A stretch of 61,643 nucleotides of DNA, taken from NCBI GenBank assembly GCA_024180945.1, contig JAKSGN010000008.1, positions 1 through 61,643 of the forward strand. The letters run 5' to 3'. Shown piece by piece: positions 24,436 to 36,777 of the stretch; within the stretch, counting starts at the first letter, position 1; each line of letters begins with the position of its first letter. The notes below the pieces were generated by a model. That model was not told the DNA's origin and did not search any database. It saw only the letters and a program-made list of their open reading frames with translations. This DNA comes from Macrophomina tecta. Taxonomy: Eukaryota > Ascomycota > Dothideomycetes > Botryosphaeriales > Botryosphaeriaceae. Both the position numbers and the translations under genes were made by a program.

Positions 24436-25914
24436 CTTTAACTACTATTTTTATAAAAAGAGAAAGGTTCTAAGATTAAGTCTTATTAGGTAAGATATTA
24501 CCCCCTAACGAGTTTAGAAAACAGCAATAGACTCGGTTAATATAGAGAATATTAGCGTAGAATAAGATTATTTAGTAGTTTCTTATATACTAACTTCTAG
24601 GCCCCCTTAGCCCGCTTAATAAAAGTAAACGGAGCCTACTATAAAAGAACTTATATAGATAATTTAGAAACTACGAGCCGAGAATCTTATTCTAAGAAGT
24701 TAATAAAATTAAGCTACTAGGCTAAGCCCTATAAGGGACCTAACTACTAAGGTTAAGATACTAAAGCCGAACCTTTACTATAGAGAACGTACTAAGATAT
24801 AGAGCTTTCTTATATAGCTAAAAGACTATCTATACTTCGCTAAAGAATAATTTAGTAATAACGCGGATAAGGTTTACTATACTAGTACCTTCCTTCGAGG
24901 AGTAGTAGAAAAGTAGTTTAGATATTATAAATAAGAAACCTAGAAGAAGCTATAATAGTAATAGTCGCCTTAGACCTAGGCTATCTTCTCTAACTATAGA
25001 ATATTCGCTAAATAACTATAGGATGCTTTTAGTACTATTAATAAGGCTAAGCATACTAATTAGATTCTTTTTAGAATCTAGTAGAAAAAGTCCGTACTTG
25101 ACTATATAGCTAAATTCTAAGAAGTAGCCTACATCGCTAGAGAGTACTTAGACTATACGCTTTAATAGCTATACTACCGCGGTTTAAAGAACGAGATTAA
25201 AGAGACTATATTCTACTATAACGAGCTAGAAATACTTCTAGAACTAATCTACCTAGCTACTAATATAGATAGAAAATAGACTAATAGATAGTTCGAGAAA
25301 AAGAGTAGCTACTAAGTAAATATAACTAAGCTACGCCGAGAACGTACTATATTAAAAGAAGAAGATACTATAGCTTTAAATACCGCTAACTATTAAGATA
25401 ATAAGAAAAGAAATAAAAGGCAAAATAATAATAAAAAGCCTAAAAAACCTAATTTAAACTAAATGAATAAATAGAAATAGCACTATAAGAATTAACTCTA
25501 TATTATTTATAGTAGTAATAAGTACTTTCCTTTTAAGTACCCGTAAAACCCTCGTAATAAAAAGAAGAAGAAGTAAACCTTAAGTACTTAGCGCGAAGTA
25601 TTAGTTATATCCCGCTAAGATAACTATAATACGCTATACTAAATAGCCTACTATAATAATAACTATTAAATGCACTAAAGTAGTAAGAATATATTAGAAT
25701 AGTATTCTTATAAACCTCGATAGTTTAGTATAATAACTAGGAATAAGAAAGTACTAGAAATTAATAACTTAATTAATAACTTTTTCTACGACGACGAGCT
25801 AGTTAATAGCGATATAGACGAACTCTATAATAGTATTTCTAAGTCTAGCGAAGCCGGGAATATAGAATAATAGTAGAACTAAGCTATACTTAACTAAATT
25901 ACGAAATATTTAAA
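24436..25914 (+). pseudogene. Gypsy-2 gag fragment, RIPped
   Basis: The sequence immediately inside the LTR is co-linear with 29232-30540 of the longer Gypsy-2 copy. Near 25495-25545 the frame reads YIIYSSNKYFPFKY, which becomes a C-x2-C-x4-H-x4-C zinc knuckle if each Tyr is returned to Cys or His; G-to-A and C-to-T changes explain each loss. The fragment is cut by an oppositely oriented LTR at 25915, so pol is absent. Confidence 0.75.
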
Positions 25915-26361
25915 TATAACGAGTAGGCCTCTACCTCTAAGAATCTAAATACTAAAAAGGAAGAAAACCTATCGAGGGGGTTTTTCTTAAGTAGGTATAA
26001 GAAGAGGGTAAGAGTAAGTCGAGTACGTAATAAGACTAAGTACTACGTACGAAGGCCGTATTACTAATAGAGTCTAAATTCTATTATTAAAGTTAACTAC
26101 GGAGGTTAAAGCTATCTAAAGAGTATAGTTTATATATACGTAGGAGAGTATATATAATTTATATACTTAGTAAGGGTGTTGCGCTTAGTAACTAATCGCG
26201 ACCCTTCTACTAATCGGTTAGGTTAGTTTACTTAATTTCTTAGCGAGTGGGTCTGACTAATCGCGGGTTTACGTAATTTTTAGTCTATATTTCTTTAGTT
26301 CTGCCCGTCTCTAGTAGGGTTACTCCCCTCTTTATTAACCCGTGTAGGCTACGCCGTAATA
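25915..26361 (-). repeat. Gypsy-2 LTR in minus orientation (about 447 bp)
   Basis: It is the reverse complement of the Gypsy-2 LTRs: it starts TATAACGAG and ends CTACGCCGTAATA. It is the 3' LTR of the minus-strand fragment to its right and faces the plus-strand LTR at 23978. Confidence 0.85.
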
Positions 26362-28757
26362 CTATTCCCCTCTTTAAGGATCTTTAGCCCGAAGATTTAT
26401 TCGAGCTATTTATTTTACTATATTTTTCTACCTAGGTATTTCTTTTCTGTAAGTACATTATATCTAAGCGAAAGCGGGATACGACTAAAGAGCGCTATCG
26501 TTTAGTAGCTCTAGTAGAGGTAGTTTTTTTACCGTTATTACGTCTTTACTTTAATTATAAGTTAAATGGTATGGTTTATAAGGTTATTCTAAACTATAAT
26601 TATTACGGGGCCTATATTGCGAAGAGTGCGGCGATATATAACGTAAAGAAGATATCTCTCTCCGGAGGTAGGTTTTTCTTATTTAATAATCGGGTTCTAC
26701 TAATTGCTTTTAGCCTTATCCCTTTATTAAGAGTAGAAGAAGTTAAAGACTAAGATGACTAAGGCTTATAAGAAGTTTATTACTTTCTTAGCTAAATTAA
26801 ATCGTTTATAGAAGGCATTAAGTTAATAGTAGAAAGAACTAGGGACCGCGGCTACTCGATTAGAGCGGTTACGTAAGAATTAGCGGTTATTAGAAGAGCG
26901 TAGTTATAAGGCTCTTCTTACTAAGTCTAATAGCTTTAACGCGCTAGATAAGTATAATCGCTAAAAGGCGAAGGAGCTAATAGCTATATTAGCCGAGGAT
27001 AAGGAATACGCTTCTAATTCTAAGAATTCTAAGGGTCTGTCCGCGTTAAAACGGCTATATTACGAGTCGGTAGGGCCTACTGCGCCGTAAGAGGCTAAGT
27101 CTACTAATTCTACCGGCGAGTCTATAGCTAGTGCGCGGACTCCGCGTTCTCTTAGATATACGGATTCTACCCGTTTATTATCGTCTCTAGTATAGAATAT
27201 TACGGCTTTCGAGGGTCTTTCGTCGTTCTCGTTTGAGGACGGCCTTATTTTCGCGGAAGGTTAGGGTTCTAACAATAGAACTCTATAATAAGGGTCTAGG
27301 TATATATTATTTTTTAGTACCTACTAGTTGTCTTTATTCCCGTAACCTTTCTATTTAACGAGATATTTAAGCTAATAACCGAACCGCTTATAGTTTAGAA
27401 TCTTCTTAACTAGGTACTAGTTTTCTTCGGCGTTAGAGTTTTCTAGTATAATTTCTTTCTAAGTTTTTAGAATAGTGGTGTTTTTTAGTACTAGCTCGAG
27501 TATTACTACGTAAAAAATAGAATTTATCTATAAGTTAGATAATTTAAGTCGATATATAACTTCTCCGAGTTTTTTTATAATTTCGAATAGACTAATTCTC
27601 TTAAAATCTAATTTATCGCTCGGTCGTTTCGATTTAATATTTTTTATAAGAAGGTATACTTTATTCCCTCTTTTAAGGTTTAGTACCGCCTAGTATCGTT
27701 TATTATAGTATTTAGATATTATAATTCGTACGTATTTAAGGTCGAGACTAATAGCTTTATATAATTCTCTTAGCTGCTTAGCTTTAAGAACGTCTTTCTA
27801 GGCTAATTTTCTACTTAGAATAGCTTCTCTATACGCATCTAGTTTAAACCTATAGTTAGTAAAGAATGGGGATACGTTAGTTAACTCTTATTTAGCGCTA
27901 TTATAGGCGAATTATACTATAGATAGCTATATAGCCTAGTTATTCTATAGGTAGTTAATATAATAACGAAGATATTATTTAAGAGTTCGGTTTATCCGTT
28001 TTATCTAGCCGTTAGTTTATACGTATATCGTTATAGAGAGTTTATTCTTTGCTCTAAGCTAGCGTATAAGTATTTACTAAAATTTAGATCTTATTAGCTT
28101 ATTTTTATTCGAAACTAGTACTTCCGGCATTCCGTAATTCGCGAAGATGTATTAAAGAAATATATAGACTAGCTATTTTATATTTAATACTTCTAGATAG
28201 AATAAAAAGTATATGTACTTCGTAAGTCTATTAATAAAGACTAGGATTAAGTCGAACTTAACTTCTATAAGCGGATCTCTAGACTCTAGTAGCTTTATAA
28301 TAAAGTCTAGCGTAATTTATTACTATAGTTATTTTAGTACTTCTAGGGGTTATAGTTGTCTATATAAAGCGTATATTACAGCTTTACTTTAAATATAAAG
28401 GTCGTATTATAAAACTATACGCTAGACTATCTTTTATAATTCTAGAAAGTAGAAGTTTTACGTAATTTTCTTAGTTATTCTATTAATACCCTAATATCTA
28501 TATATAGGTACTACGTATATATTCTTAATAAGTACTTCTCGTAGTCTTATTAGAATATAGATTAATTCTTTAAAGAGAAGCGTTTCTTTTCTATCTTAAG
28601 TAATACGCGGATTATTCTTAAGCGCTAAAAGTTTCTATATAAAGAAGTTCTAAGCGTATACTTCTTAAATCTTTTAATACCACGGGTTTAATTTAATGCG
28701 AAGTATTAGAAGAGACTATTTAGTAAGAATAAGTAATTTATCGCTTATCTACTATAA
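26362..28757 (-). mobile_element. Gypsy-2 fragment (minus strand): integrase end, chromodomain and antisense ORF region
   Basis: On the minus strand, 28757-27300 matches integrase and the end of pol of the plus-strand copy; for example 27850-27890 reversed matches 34627-34670. It then continues into sequence that the plus-strand copy lacks. A chromodomain is read at about 27430-27330: EEN, then YLVKKILNYKRFGY and LKYLVK-W-KGYG. The fragment is cut at 28757 by the LTR of the plus-strand copy. Confidence 0.8.
26456..27290 (+). pseudogene. Antisense coiled-coil ORF relic of Gypsy-2
   Basis: It sits in the same place as the antisense ORF of Gypsy-1: just inside the 3' LTR and opposite to pol. 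The plus-strand frame around 26755-27100 reads KFITFLAKLNRL, RLERLRKN and RLLEERSYKALLTKSNSFNALDKYNR, separated by TAG/TAA at Gln sites, giving a long charged coiled coil. It then becomes Ser/Thr-rich and ends near GLSSFSFEDGLIFAEG. A short stop-free piece at 26571-26753 is in another frame and is probably fortuitous. The cysteine cluster seen in Gypsy-1 is not evident, perhaps because RIP removed it. Confidence 0.5.
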
Positions 28758-29231
28758 TATTATGGCGCAGCCTCTATAGGTTAAGAAAGTCAGGAATTAG
28801 CCCCGCTAGAAGCGATAAAAGTTAGAAATATAAAAATCTAAGATTACGTAACCCCTACGATTAGTTAGACCCACCCGCTTATTCGCTAAGATAAATAAGC
28901 GGATAGGCCTATTAAGTACTTCCGCTTAGTTACTCTACCGCGCTTAGAAGAGATAGCGGTTAAGTATAATATACCTACTAAGTATATAGATTATATATAC
29001 TTTTCTACTTATATATAAACTATACTTCTTAGATAGCTTTAACCTTCGTAGTTAACTTTAATAATAATTTAGTATATTATTAGTAATACGGCCTTTGTAT
29101 GTAGTACTTAGTCTTTTTACGTATTTAACTTACTCTTACCCTCTTCTTATATCTACTTAAGAAAACCCCCTCGATAGATTTTCTCTCTCTTTAGTATTTA
29201 AATCTTTAGAGGTAGAGGCCCGCTCGTTATA
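28758..29231 (+). repeat. Gypsy-2 5' LTR (about 474 bp)
   Basis: It starts TATTATGGCGCAGCC and ends GCTCGTTATA; it is homologous to the other three Gypsy-2 LTRs in the window. Confidence 0.85.
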
Positions 29232-29329
29232 CTTTAACTACTATTCTTATAAGGAGAGGAAGGCTCTAAGATTAAGTCTTATTAGATAAGATATTACCTT
29301 CTAACGAGTTTAGAAAATAGTAATAGTAC

Positions 29330-32300
29330 TAGAATCTTAAATAGAGATTAACCCGGCCGAGGGTTAGGTTTAGGATACCTAAGGACTAGCTTAGCCCGTA
29401 TAGTAAACGAAGCCTACTAGAGCTAAGCTCTTATAGCTTATCGAGGAGCTAAAGACTTAAAATACTCGACTAATCGAGTATACGATAAAGCGAAGCGCTA
29501 CTAAGGTTAAAGTAGCGGCACCCGAGAAGTTTAATAGAAATAGAAAGAAACTCTAATTCTTTCTACTCTAGATATAACGCTACCTCTAGTTTAATTAAGC
29601 ATAATTTAATAGTAACGCTAAGAAAGTACTCTTCGCATTAACCTACCTTAGAGAAACGGTAGAAGTATAGATAAAACTATATCTTTACGACTACCTAGCT
29701 AATAAACACTCTCTCGAGAAGAGACGAAAAAAAACTAAGAAAATCTTCGATATCTATACGGGATTCGTAAATAACCTTAGGGCTATTTTTAATAATCGAG
29801 ATAAAGTCCGTAAAGCCTCTAACGATATTATAACCGTTAAATAACTAGAATCTATAGCTATCTACGTAACTAAGTTTTAATAGCTTATAGCCTACCTTAA
29901 ATAGTTAAATAAGACTTTCTGCGACCTCTTCTATAAAGGTATAAAGGAAGAAGTTAAGAAGAATATAATTACTTATAAATACCCGTTTATCTTCTAGAAG
30001 ATAGGCTCTTGATAGACTAATATCTTAAAGCCTCGCCGTAAAAAGATAATCCTTAAAGGCGGAGACGCTATAGCCCTTAACGCAGCTAATAAATAAGATT
30101 CTAAGAAGGGTAATAATAATAATTAAAATAATAATAAGAAGCCTAAAGAACCTAACCTAAACTAGATAAATAAGCAAAAATAGCGCTATAAAAATTAACT
30201 CTATATTATCTACGGTAGTAATAAGTACTTCTCTCCTAAGTACCCGCAGAACCCTTATAATAAGAAGAATAAAAAGTAGACCTCGAGCGCTTAGCGCGAA
30301 GTATTAGTTATATCCCGCTAAGATAACTATAATATACTATACTAGATAGCCTGCTACGACGATAACTACTAGACGCACTAAAGTAGTAAGAATATATCGG
30401 AATAGTACTTCTATAAACCTCGATAATTCGGTATAATAACTAGAAATAAGAAAGTTATTAAGACCGACGATATTATTAATAGCTTTTCTTTAGACGAGGA
30501 ACTCGTAAATAGTAAGACTAAAGAACTATATAACTTAACGAATAGCGAAGTAGAAGCTATACCGAATTCTATAACTCTTTTAGAACTCGAGCACCTTGTA
30601 GCTAAGTATAGGATTAGCGTAGAAATAATAAATAAGAACGATTAACTCGCCTAGATAATCTAGATTTTCTACGAGAGAGGATTAGCCCTTATAGTACTAT
30701 AAATATAGCGCTAAGGAACCCTCTAGGAAACCCGAATCGAGTAAGATAGAAAGAAGTACGAACTTATCGTTATAAAGAAAACCGCGCTCGTAATACTTTA
30801 TTATTAAGAAATAACTACTTAATAGTAAGTAGACTATAACTCCCTCTAAGAATTAGTAAGGATTTTTTATTAGTATAGTACGATAACTATCTAAAATCGT
30901 ATACTCTAGTAGATATCGAACGAGAAACTTAATATACTAACCTTCTAATACTAGATACGAAAGGATATAGTTTACTAATAAAAAAAAAAGAACGGTAATA
31001 AATAGACTAACTAGAAATAAGTATATCTTTAAGTTAACGAATAGAAAGACTATATATATAGTAAAGTCTATAGCTATTTAAAGCTAAAAAACTAGACGGC
31101 CCTATAGTATTAGAATTAACCTAGGGGCTATAGTCTAGGTCCCTTTATATAGTATTACGTATATCGGAAACGGAAACTCTTACCGAAAAAAAACTTTAGA
31201 AATAATTTAAGATTACTGGAGTTCTATAAAAACGTATAATCTTAATACTAGTTAATAACGAATTAAGCGGAGACTTTATTTATAATAAACTAATATAAGA
31301 ATTAAATATTCCTTATTAGAAAAAAAAAGAATCCTACTCTCTTAGTAAATTTAATGAAAGAAACGCCGACTATAGAGAAAAATAGATACGTATTAAAATA
31401 AAAGAAGTCTTACTAGAAGTTAATAAATACCCCGATTAGGTTACTCTTAATATCTAAAGAATTCTAGGACACGACGTTATTCTTAAAATACCTTAGCTTA
31501 GGACTCGCAACCCCCTTATTAATTAGGTAAGCGATATACTCTTCCTATAATAGAATATTTAGGATATTATCGAAAACCCCGAGAGTAGTTATAAGAATAT
31601 TAAATAAGAACTATTAGATATCTTCTAAGAATATATCTTTAGTATAAAACGGAAAGTAGCTAGTATAAGGCCTAAATATAGTAACTATATAGGCGACTCC
31701 GATAATAGTATAAGTTAGAACTAGAACTATGACGTAGAAGGCGAAGCCTGCTCAGTAAAATATAATTCTATCGTAGAAATAAGCCCTACTAAGCGAAACG
31801 ATACCCCTAGATTATTAGAAGAAATATAAGACTTAAATAATAGTGTAAGGCCTAGCATTAGTAGTATTAACGGTAATCTTAAGAAAGGCCTAAGATAGAA
31901 CTAGAACTATAGTATATAAAACACTACTTTTTTAGTAAAATACAGCGCCTTAAGCGGAGTAAGCCCTACCGAGTTAAGTATTTCTAAAACCTAGATATAA
32001 TACTTATTATAAAGAACTACGCGAAGAAAGCGTAAGGCTAAGAGTAAGGCTTTACGAAAGTAATTAGTAGCTACTAAACCTCTCGTAGACGTATAAATAA
32101 TCTTAAGAGAGGCATTTAGGCATATATAACGCTAAGAATAATAGGTCTACCTTATATATATTAAACCCTTACCGGCGGTATAATAGAGAACACTAGGTAG
32201 GGCCTAATAAAAAAGACTAAGAGATAAGGACTATCTAACTTCTATTAAAGAAGACGATTCTACGAGGATTAAAAAAGAATAACACGATAGTTTAGAGATA

Positions 32301-34800
32301 TAGTAGTAACTATGAGAAACGCCCCTAATATCCGAAATAGAAATAGTACCCGAAGAATATTAGAACTTAGTTATCGTTTACTAAGAAAGAGAAAAGGAAG
32401 ACTTACTAAAGTATTAACTATAAAACTATAAGATTACGTTTAAGCTAGAAATAAAACTGGCTTATAAGTCTATCTACTTTTTATTAAAAAAGAAAATAGA
32501 GGCTTTAAAGAAATATATTAAGAAAAACCTTAAATAAGAATATATTTAACTATTAACGTTATTAGCTAGATATCTAATCCTCTTTATTTCTAAGAAAAAT
32601 AGCAAGTTACGCCTCTATATCGACTATCGACAACTTAACGATATTATAATTAAGAACTAATACCCGCTTCTACGTATTAACGAGCTCTAGAATAAGTTAG
32701 AAAATATAAAGTACTTTATAAAACTAGACCTCCGGGACGGTTACTACTTAGTTAGAATTAAGAAAGGGGAAGAATAAAAGATAGCCTTTAAAACGAGGCT
32801 AGAACTCTATAAATATACGGTAATATTCTTTAGGCTTATAAACGCGCTAATAACCTTTTAATCGCTCGTTAACGATACGCTATACGAATACTTAAATATC
32901 TTCTATCTAGTATACCTCGACGATATTCTTATCTTCTTAGAGACGCTCGAGAAATATAAAAAGTATATTAAAAAAATTCTAGAAACCCTCTAAGCTAAGA
33001 ATCTAACTATCGTACCCGATAAGTGCGAGTAGCACGTATAAAGAATAAAATTCTTAGGCTTCGTTATTACCCCTAGATATATTAGTATAGACGACTTAAA
33101 ACTAGACTCTATTAGAGAATAGCTAGTACTAAAGATAATTAAGAAAGTATAGTTCTTTCTTAGATTCGTAAATTTCTATAGAAAATTTATCTAGAACTAC
33201 TTAAAGATTACGAAACCTTTAACGCGACTTACTTAGAAGAAATATAGCTTCTAATAGAAAGACGATTAGTAGTAAGCCTTTAATTTACTAAAGCGGATAT
33301 TTTATAAAGCACCCGTCTTAGAAATATATAATCCCGATAAACTAATCGAAGTAGAAACTAATACGTTAGGATTCGCCCTAGAAGTATATCTTAGCTAGCC
33401 TAACGATAAAGGTAGATAGCACCTAATCGCGTTCTACTTAAGAAAGTTTATCCTAGTAGAGCTTAACTACGATACTTATAATAAGAAGCTCTTAGCTATC
33501 GTCTTAGTATTTAAGTACTAAAGATACTACCTAGAAGAAGCTAAATAGTAGGTAATAGTATATTATAACTATTAAAATCTCACGCGCTTTACTACGACTA
33601 AGGAGCTAAACCGACGATAGATTCGTTAGTTATAAAAATTAGTATCCTATAATTTTAAGATTACGTATAAAAAAGGTATAGATAACGCTACCGCTAACGT
33701 GCTTAGTAGAAGAGTAGACTATATAAAAGAAAGAATCGAGCTATAACCCATAGTATTATAGTAGATAAGCGATAGATCGCTTATTCTTACTAAATAGTCT
33801 TTCTTAATGCTTCGTATCAAGTTAAACCCGTAGTATTAAAAGATCTAAGAAGTATACGCTTAGAACTCCTTCGCGTAGGAACTTTTAACGCTTAAGAACG
33901 ATTCGCGTATTACTTAAAATAGAAAAGAAATGCTTCTTTTTAAAGAATTAATCTATATTCTAATAAGACTACAAGAAGTACTCGTTAAGAATATATATAT
34001 AGTACCCGCGTATAGATATTAGAATATCGATAGAATAACTAAGAGAATTACGTAAAACTTTTACTTTCCGGGATTACGAAAAATAGTCCAGCGTATAGTT
34101 TTGTAATACGATCTTTATATTCGAAGTAAAGCCATAATATACGCTTCGTACGAATAACTATAACCCCTAGAAGTTCTAGAACGACTATAATAATAGATTA
34201 CGCTAGACTTTATTATAAAACTACTAGAGTCTAGAGACTCGCTTATAAGAGTTAAGTATAACTTAATCCTAGTCTTTATTAATAGACTTACGAAGTACGT
34301 ACTCTTTTTACCCTACCTAGAGGTATTAAATATAGAATAGCTAGCCTATACGTTTCTCTAATATATCTTCGCGGATCACGGAATACCAGAAGTATTAGTC
34401 TTAAATAGAAATAAGCTAATAAGATTAGAATTTTAGTAAATACTTATACGCTAGCTTAGAGCAAAAAATAAACTCTCTATAACGGTATACGCGTAAATCG
34501 ACGGCAAGATAGAACGGATAAACCGGACTTTTAAGTAATATCTCCACTGTTATATTAACTACCTATAGAATAACTAGGCTATATAGCTACCTATAGTATA
34601 ATTCGCCTATAATAGCGCTAAGTAAGAGTTAACTAACGTATTCCCGTTCTTTACTAACTATAGGTTTAAACTAGACGCGTATAGAGAAGCTATTCTAAGT
34701 AGAAAATTAGCCTAAAAAGACGTTCTTAAAGCCGAGTAGCTAAGAGAACTATATAAAGCTATTAGTCTCGACCTCGAATATATATAAATTATAATATCTA
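29330..34800 (+). pseudogene. Gypsy-2 gag-pol, RIPped
   Basis: Gag ends with a destroyed zinc knuckle near 30200-30245 (YIIYGSNKYFSPKY, with Cys and His changed to Tyr). The protease region near 31250-31500 contains SGDFIYNKLIQELNI. Reverse transcriptase spans about 32450-33060, with VYLDDILIFL near 32910 still carrying both catalytic Asp residues. RNase H lies near 33290-33560 and integrase from about 33950 to 34790. Nearly every stop is TAG/TAA. No chromodomain is present in this copy. Confidence 0.8.
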
Positions 34801-34806
34801 AATACT

Positions 34807-35261
34807 TATTACGGTGCAGCCTTCACAGGACCTAAAATAGATAGAAAAAAGAAATAAGTAGGGCGTAGATAAGCGCCGCGAAAGGTCTACTAGAAAAGAC
34901 GGGGGTTATATAATATTTTACTAGTTTATTAGTTTATAAGGGCTTAGTAGAATAAACTCTTAAATACTAGTTTAGATAGTTTAGACTACCTATAGAGATA
35001 AACTTTATAAATACTAGATTATATATACTTTTCTACTTATATATAAACTATACTTCTTAGATAGCTTTAATCTTCGTGGTTAACTTTAATAATAGAATTT
35101 AGACTCTATTAGTAATACGGCCTTTATATATAGTACTTAGTTTTATTACGTATTTAACTTACTCTTATTCTCTTCTTATATTTACTTAAAGAAAACTTCT
35201 TTAATAGGTTTTCTCTCTCTTTAGTATTTAGATTTTTAGAGGTAGAGGCCCGCTCGTTATA
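34807..35261 (+). repeat. Gypsy-2 3' LTR (about 455 bp)
   Basis: It starts TATTACGGTGCAGCC and ends GCTCGTTATA. It has diverged more from the 5' LTR in its first half than in its second. Confidence 0.85.
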
Positions 35262-35343
35262 TACGGCCTTTATACGTAGTACTTAATTTTTTTACGTATT
35301 TAACTTGCTCTTACTCTCTTTTTATATCTACTTAAGGAAACCC
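35262..35343 (+). repeat. Partial Gypsy-2 LTR (internal 82 bp)
   Basis: It repeats the LTR stretch from TACGGCCTTTATA to TCTACTTAAGG, also seen at 35129-35210. It stops one base before the first 47-bp site of the TLH unit. Confidence 0.75.
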
Positions 35344-35344
35344 C

Positions 35345-35438
35345 TAAACTAAAAGAAGTAAATCTACCGTTATAAGGGTAGATTTAGCGCCTAAACTAAA
35401 AGAAATAAATCTACCGTTATAAAGGTAGATTTAGCGCC
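35345..35438 (+). repeat. Two tandem 47-bp TLH boundary sites, RIPped
   Basis: These are two adjacent 47-bp units homologous to 55642-55735. The core in the first is arms TAAATCTACC and GGTAGATTTA around the 8-bp spacer GTTATAAG; the second spacer is GTTATAAA. Both arms still pair perfectly in each copy. Confidence 0.85.
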
Positions 35439-35453
35439 TATATAAAATTAAGG

Positions 35454-35469
35454 TTTAGGGTTAGGGTTA
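35454..35469 (+). repeat. Interstitial telomeric tract in TLH copy A
   Basis: TTTAGGGTTAGGGTTA, 16 bp after the second 47-bp site; intact despite RIP around it. Confidence 0.85.
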
Positions 35470-36777
35470 CGGGTACGGTGGATTTAGGTACGGTAGATTT
35501 AGAAAAAGAAGTCGGATTTGCGTTAGACTAAGATATATTATAGAGTAAGATTAGGCGATAAGATTTTTTACCTATAATATACCCGCCCGACCGCGCGTTC
35601 GAGCGTAATTTAGTAGTTAGGGTAAGTTAGGGTTAAATTCGATAAGATAAAAGTAGCCCAAGCGAAGCGGTAGTAGAATTATAGAGCCGCCGGGTAGGTA
35701 AAGAGCGAGCGAACGTATAGCTAATAATAGCGCGAAGAGACCGTAGTAAAGCGGAACGAGTTAGATAGTTTAATAACAGAAAGAAACGGGTAGTTAGATA
35801 GATAGAATAAGCCGGTTAGAAAAAAAGAAGACGTGTTTTTATATAAGAGTAAGGTAGTAGCGATTAACGAGTAATAATTAAATAACGAATAGTAGACGGT
35901 AGATAGTAGATAGTAAGTATAAGTTACTATAACCGCCCGAGCAACCGAGTATTTTTATTATTTAGGCGAGTACCGAGTCGCGGTATATAAAGAATACCGG
36001 CACGCCGTATAAATAGATTAGGTACGGGTATATTTATAGAGTAGATATTACGGCATCGGCGAAAAGAGCGTAGAGACGATTATAGATGAGGTTAGAGAGT
36101 TTCTCGAATTAATTAGGTTTCCCGAAGAGTTTAAGGTGCCCGTAGGCATCGATAAGCCGATCCCGGAGTTACTAATATACGCGGACGGGTTAATATATAA
36201 GTTATAGTCTAATAGATATAGATATATTTACCGGAATGAGAAGGCGATAAAGAAGTATTAGCGTATCGAGTATTAGTAGTTGGCGGGCAGGTAGAAGGGC
36301 GGATCGGGTAAGAGTAAGGCTAATAGAATTAAAAGGCGTTTTTAGAAAGTAGTAAGGCGGGTATATTACTAGCGATTTTTTACGAGCTAGCACGGATCGT
36401 AGTATTTCGAGGTATAGTAACCGGTAGAGAAAGAGAATAGAACGTGCGAAGATAGTAACGGCGGTAGTAACGATAGTAGTAGAAATACGTAAACGCGGGC
36501 GTAGTAGTAGATATAGGCCTAGTTTAAGTAGGCCGAGAAGAAGGCAGCCGCCGTCATTTAGAATATCGAGAGAAATTAGGCGAACCTGTAGTTAGAGCGG
36601 ACGTAGTAGTAGAAGTATTTAGTCGGTAAGAACCGCGAGGATTTATTATAGTATATTATTAAGCCGGGCGGCGAGGAGAACGAAAAGAAGAATAGACGAT
36701 AAAAGACTATCGATAAAAAAAAAGACGATCCGAACGAGCTGATCGAGACGGCCGTGTGGTAGGCGATAGAGGATGTT

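Larger units (their letters stand above)
28758..35261 (+). mobile_element. Gypsy-2 LTR retrotransposon, near complete, 3' interior deleted
   Basis: LTRs at 28758-29231 and 34807-35261 bound gag, protease, reverse transcriptase, RNase H and integrase on the plus strand. Compared with the minus-strand fragment, the end of integrase joins the 3' LTR directly at about 34800. The chromodomain and antisense ORF (roughly 1.4 kb) are therefore missing from this copy. The flanks do not show a matching target duplication (TATAA against TACGG). RIP damage is severe. Confidence 0.85.
35345..36777 (+). pseudogene. TLH unit copy A: RIPped, truncated after the N-terminal third
   Basis: From the two 47-bp sites through the telomeric tract and leader, this copy is co-linear with 55642-57010 of the young unit. 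The zinc-finger region is recognisable around 36090-36410, but stops replace Gln and Trp codons and most finger cysteines are lost. Homology stops near 36777, at the codons following VWQAMEDV, where unrelated sequence begins. This truncated unit with two sites is followed downstream by a one-site unit, the same arrangement as the young pair. Confidence 0.8.

Noticed and set aside
26571..26753. 60-codon frame in the Gypsy-2 antisense region
   Set aside because: RIP-made AT-rich frame; the likely original gene is longer and continues beyond with coiled-coil character.
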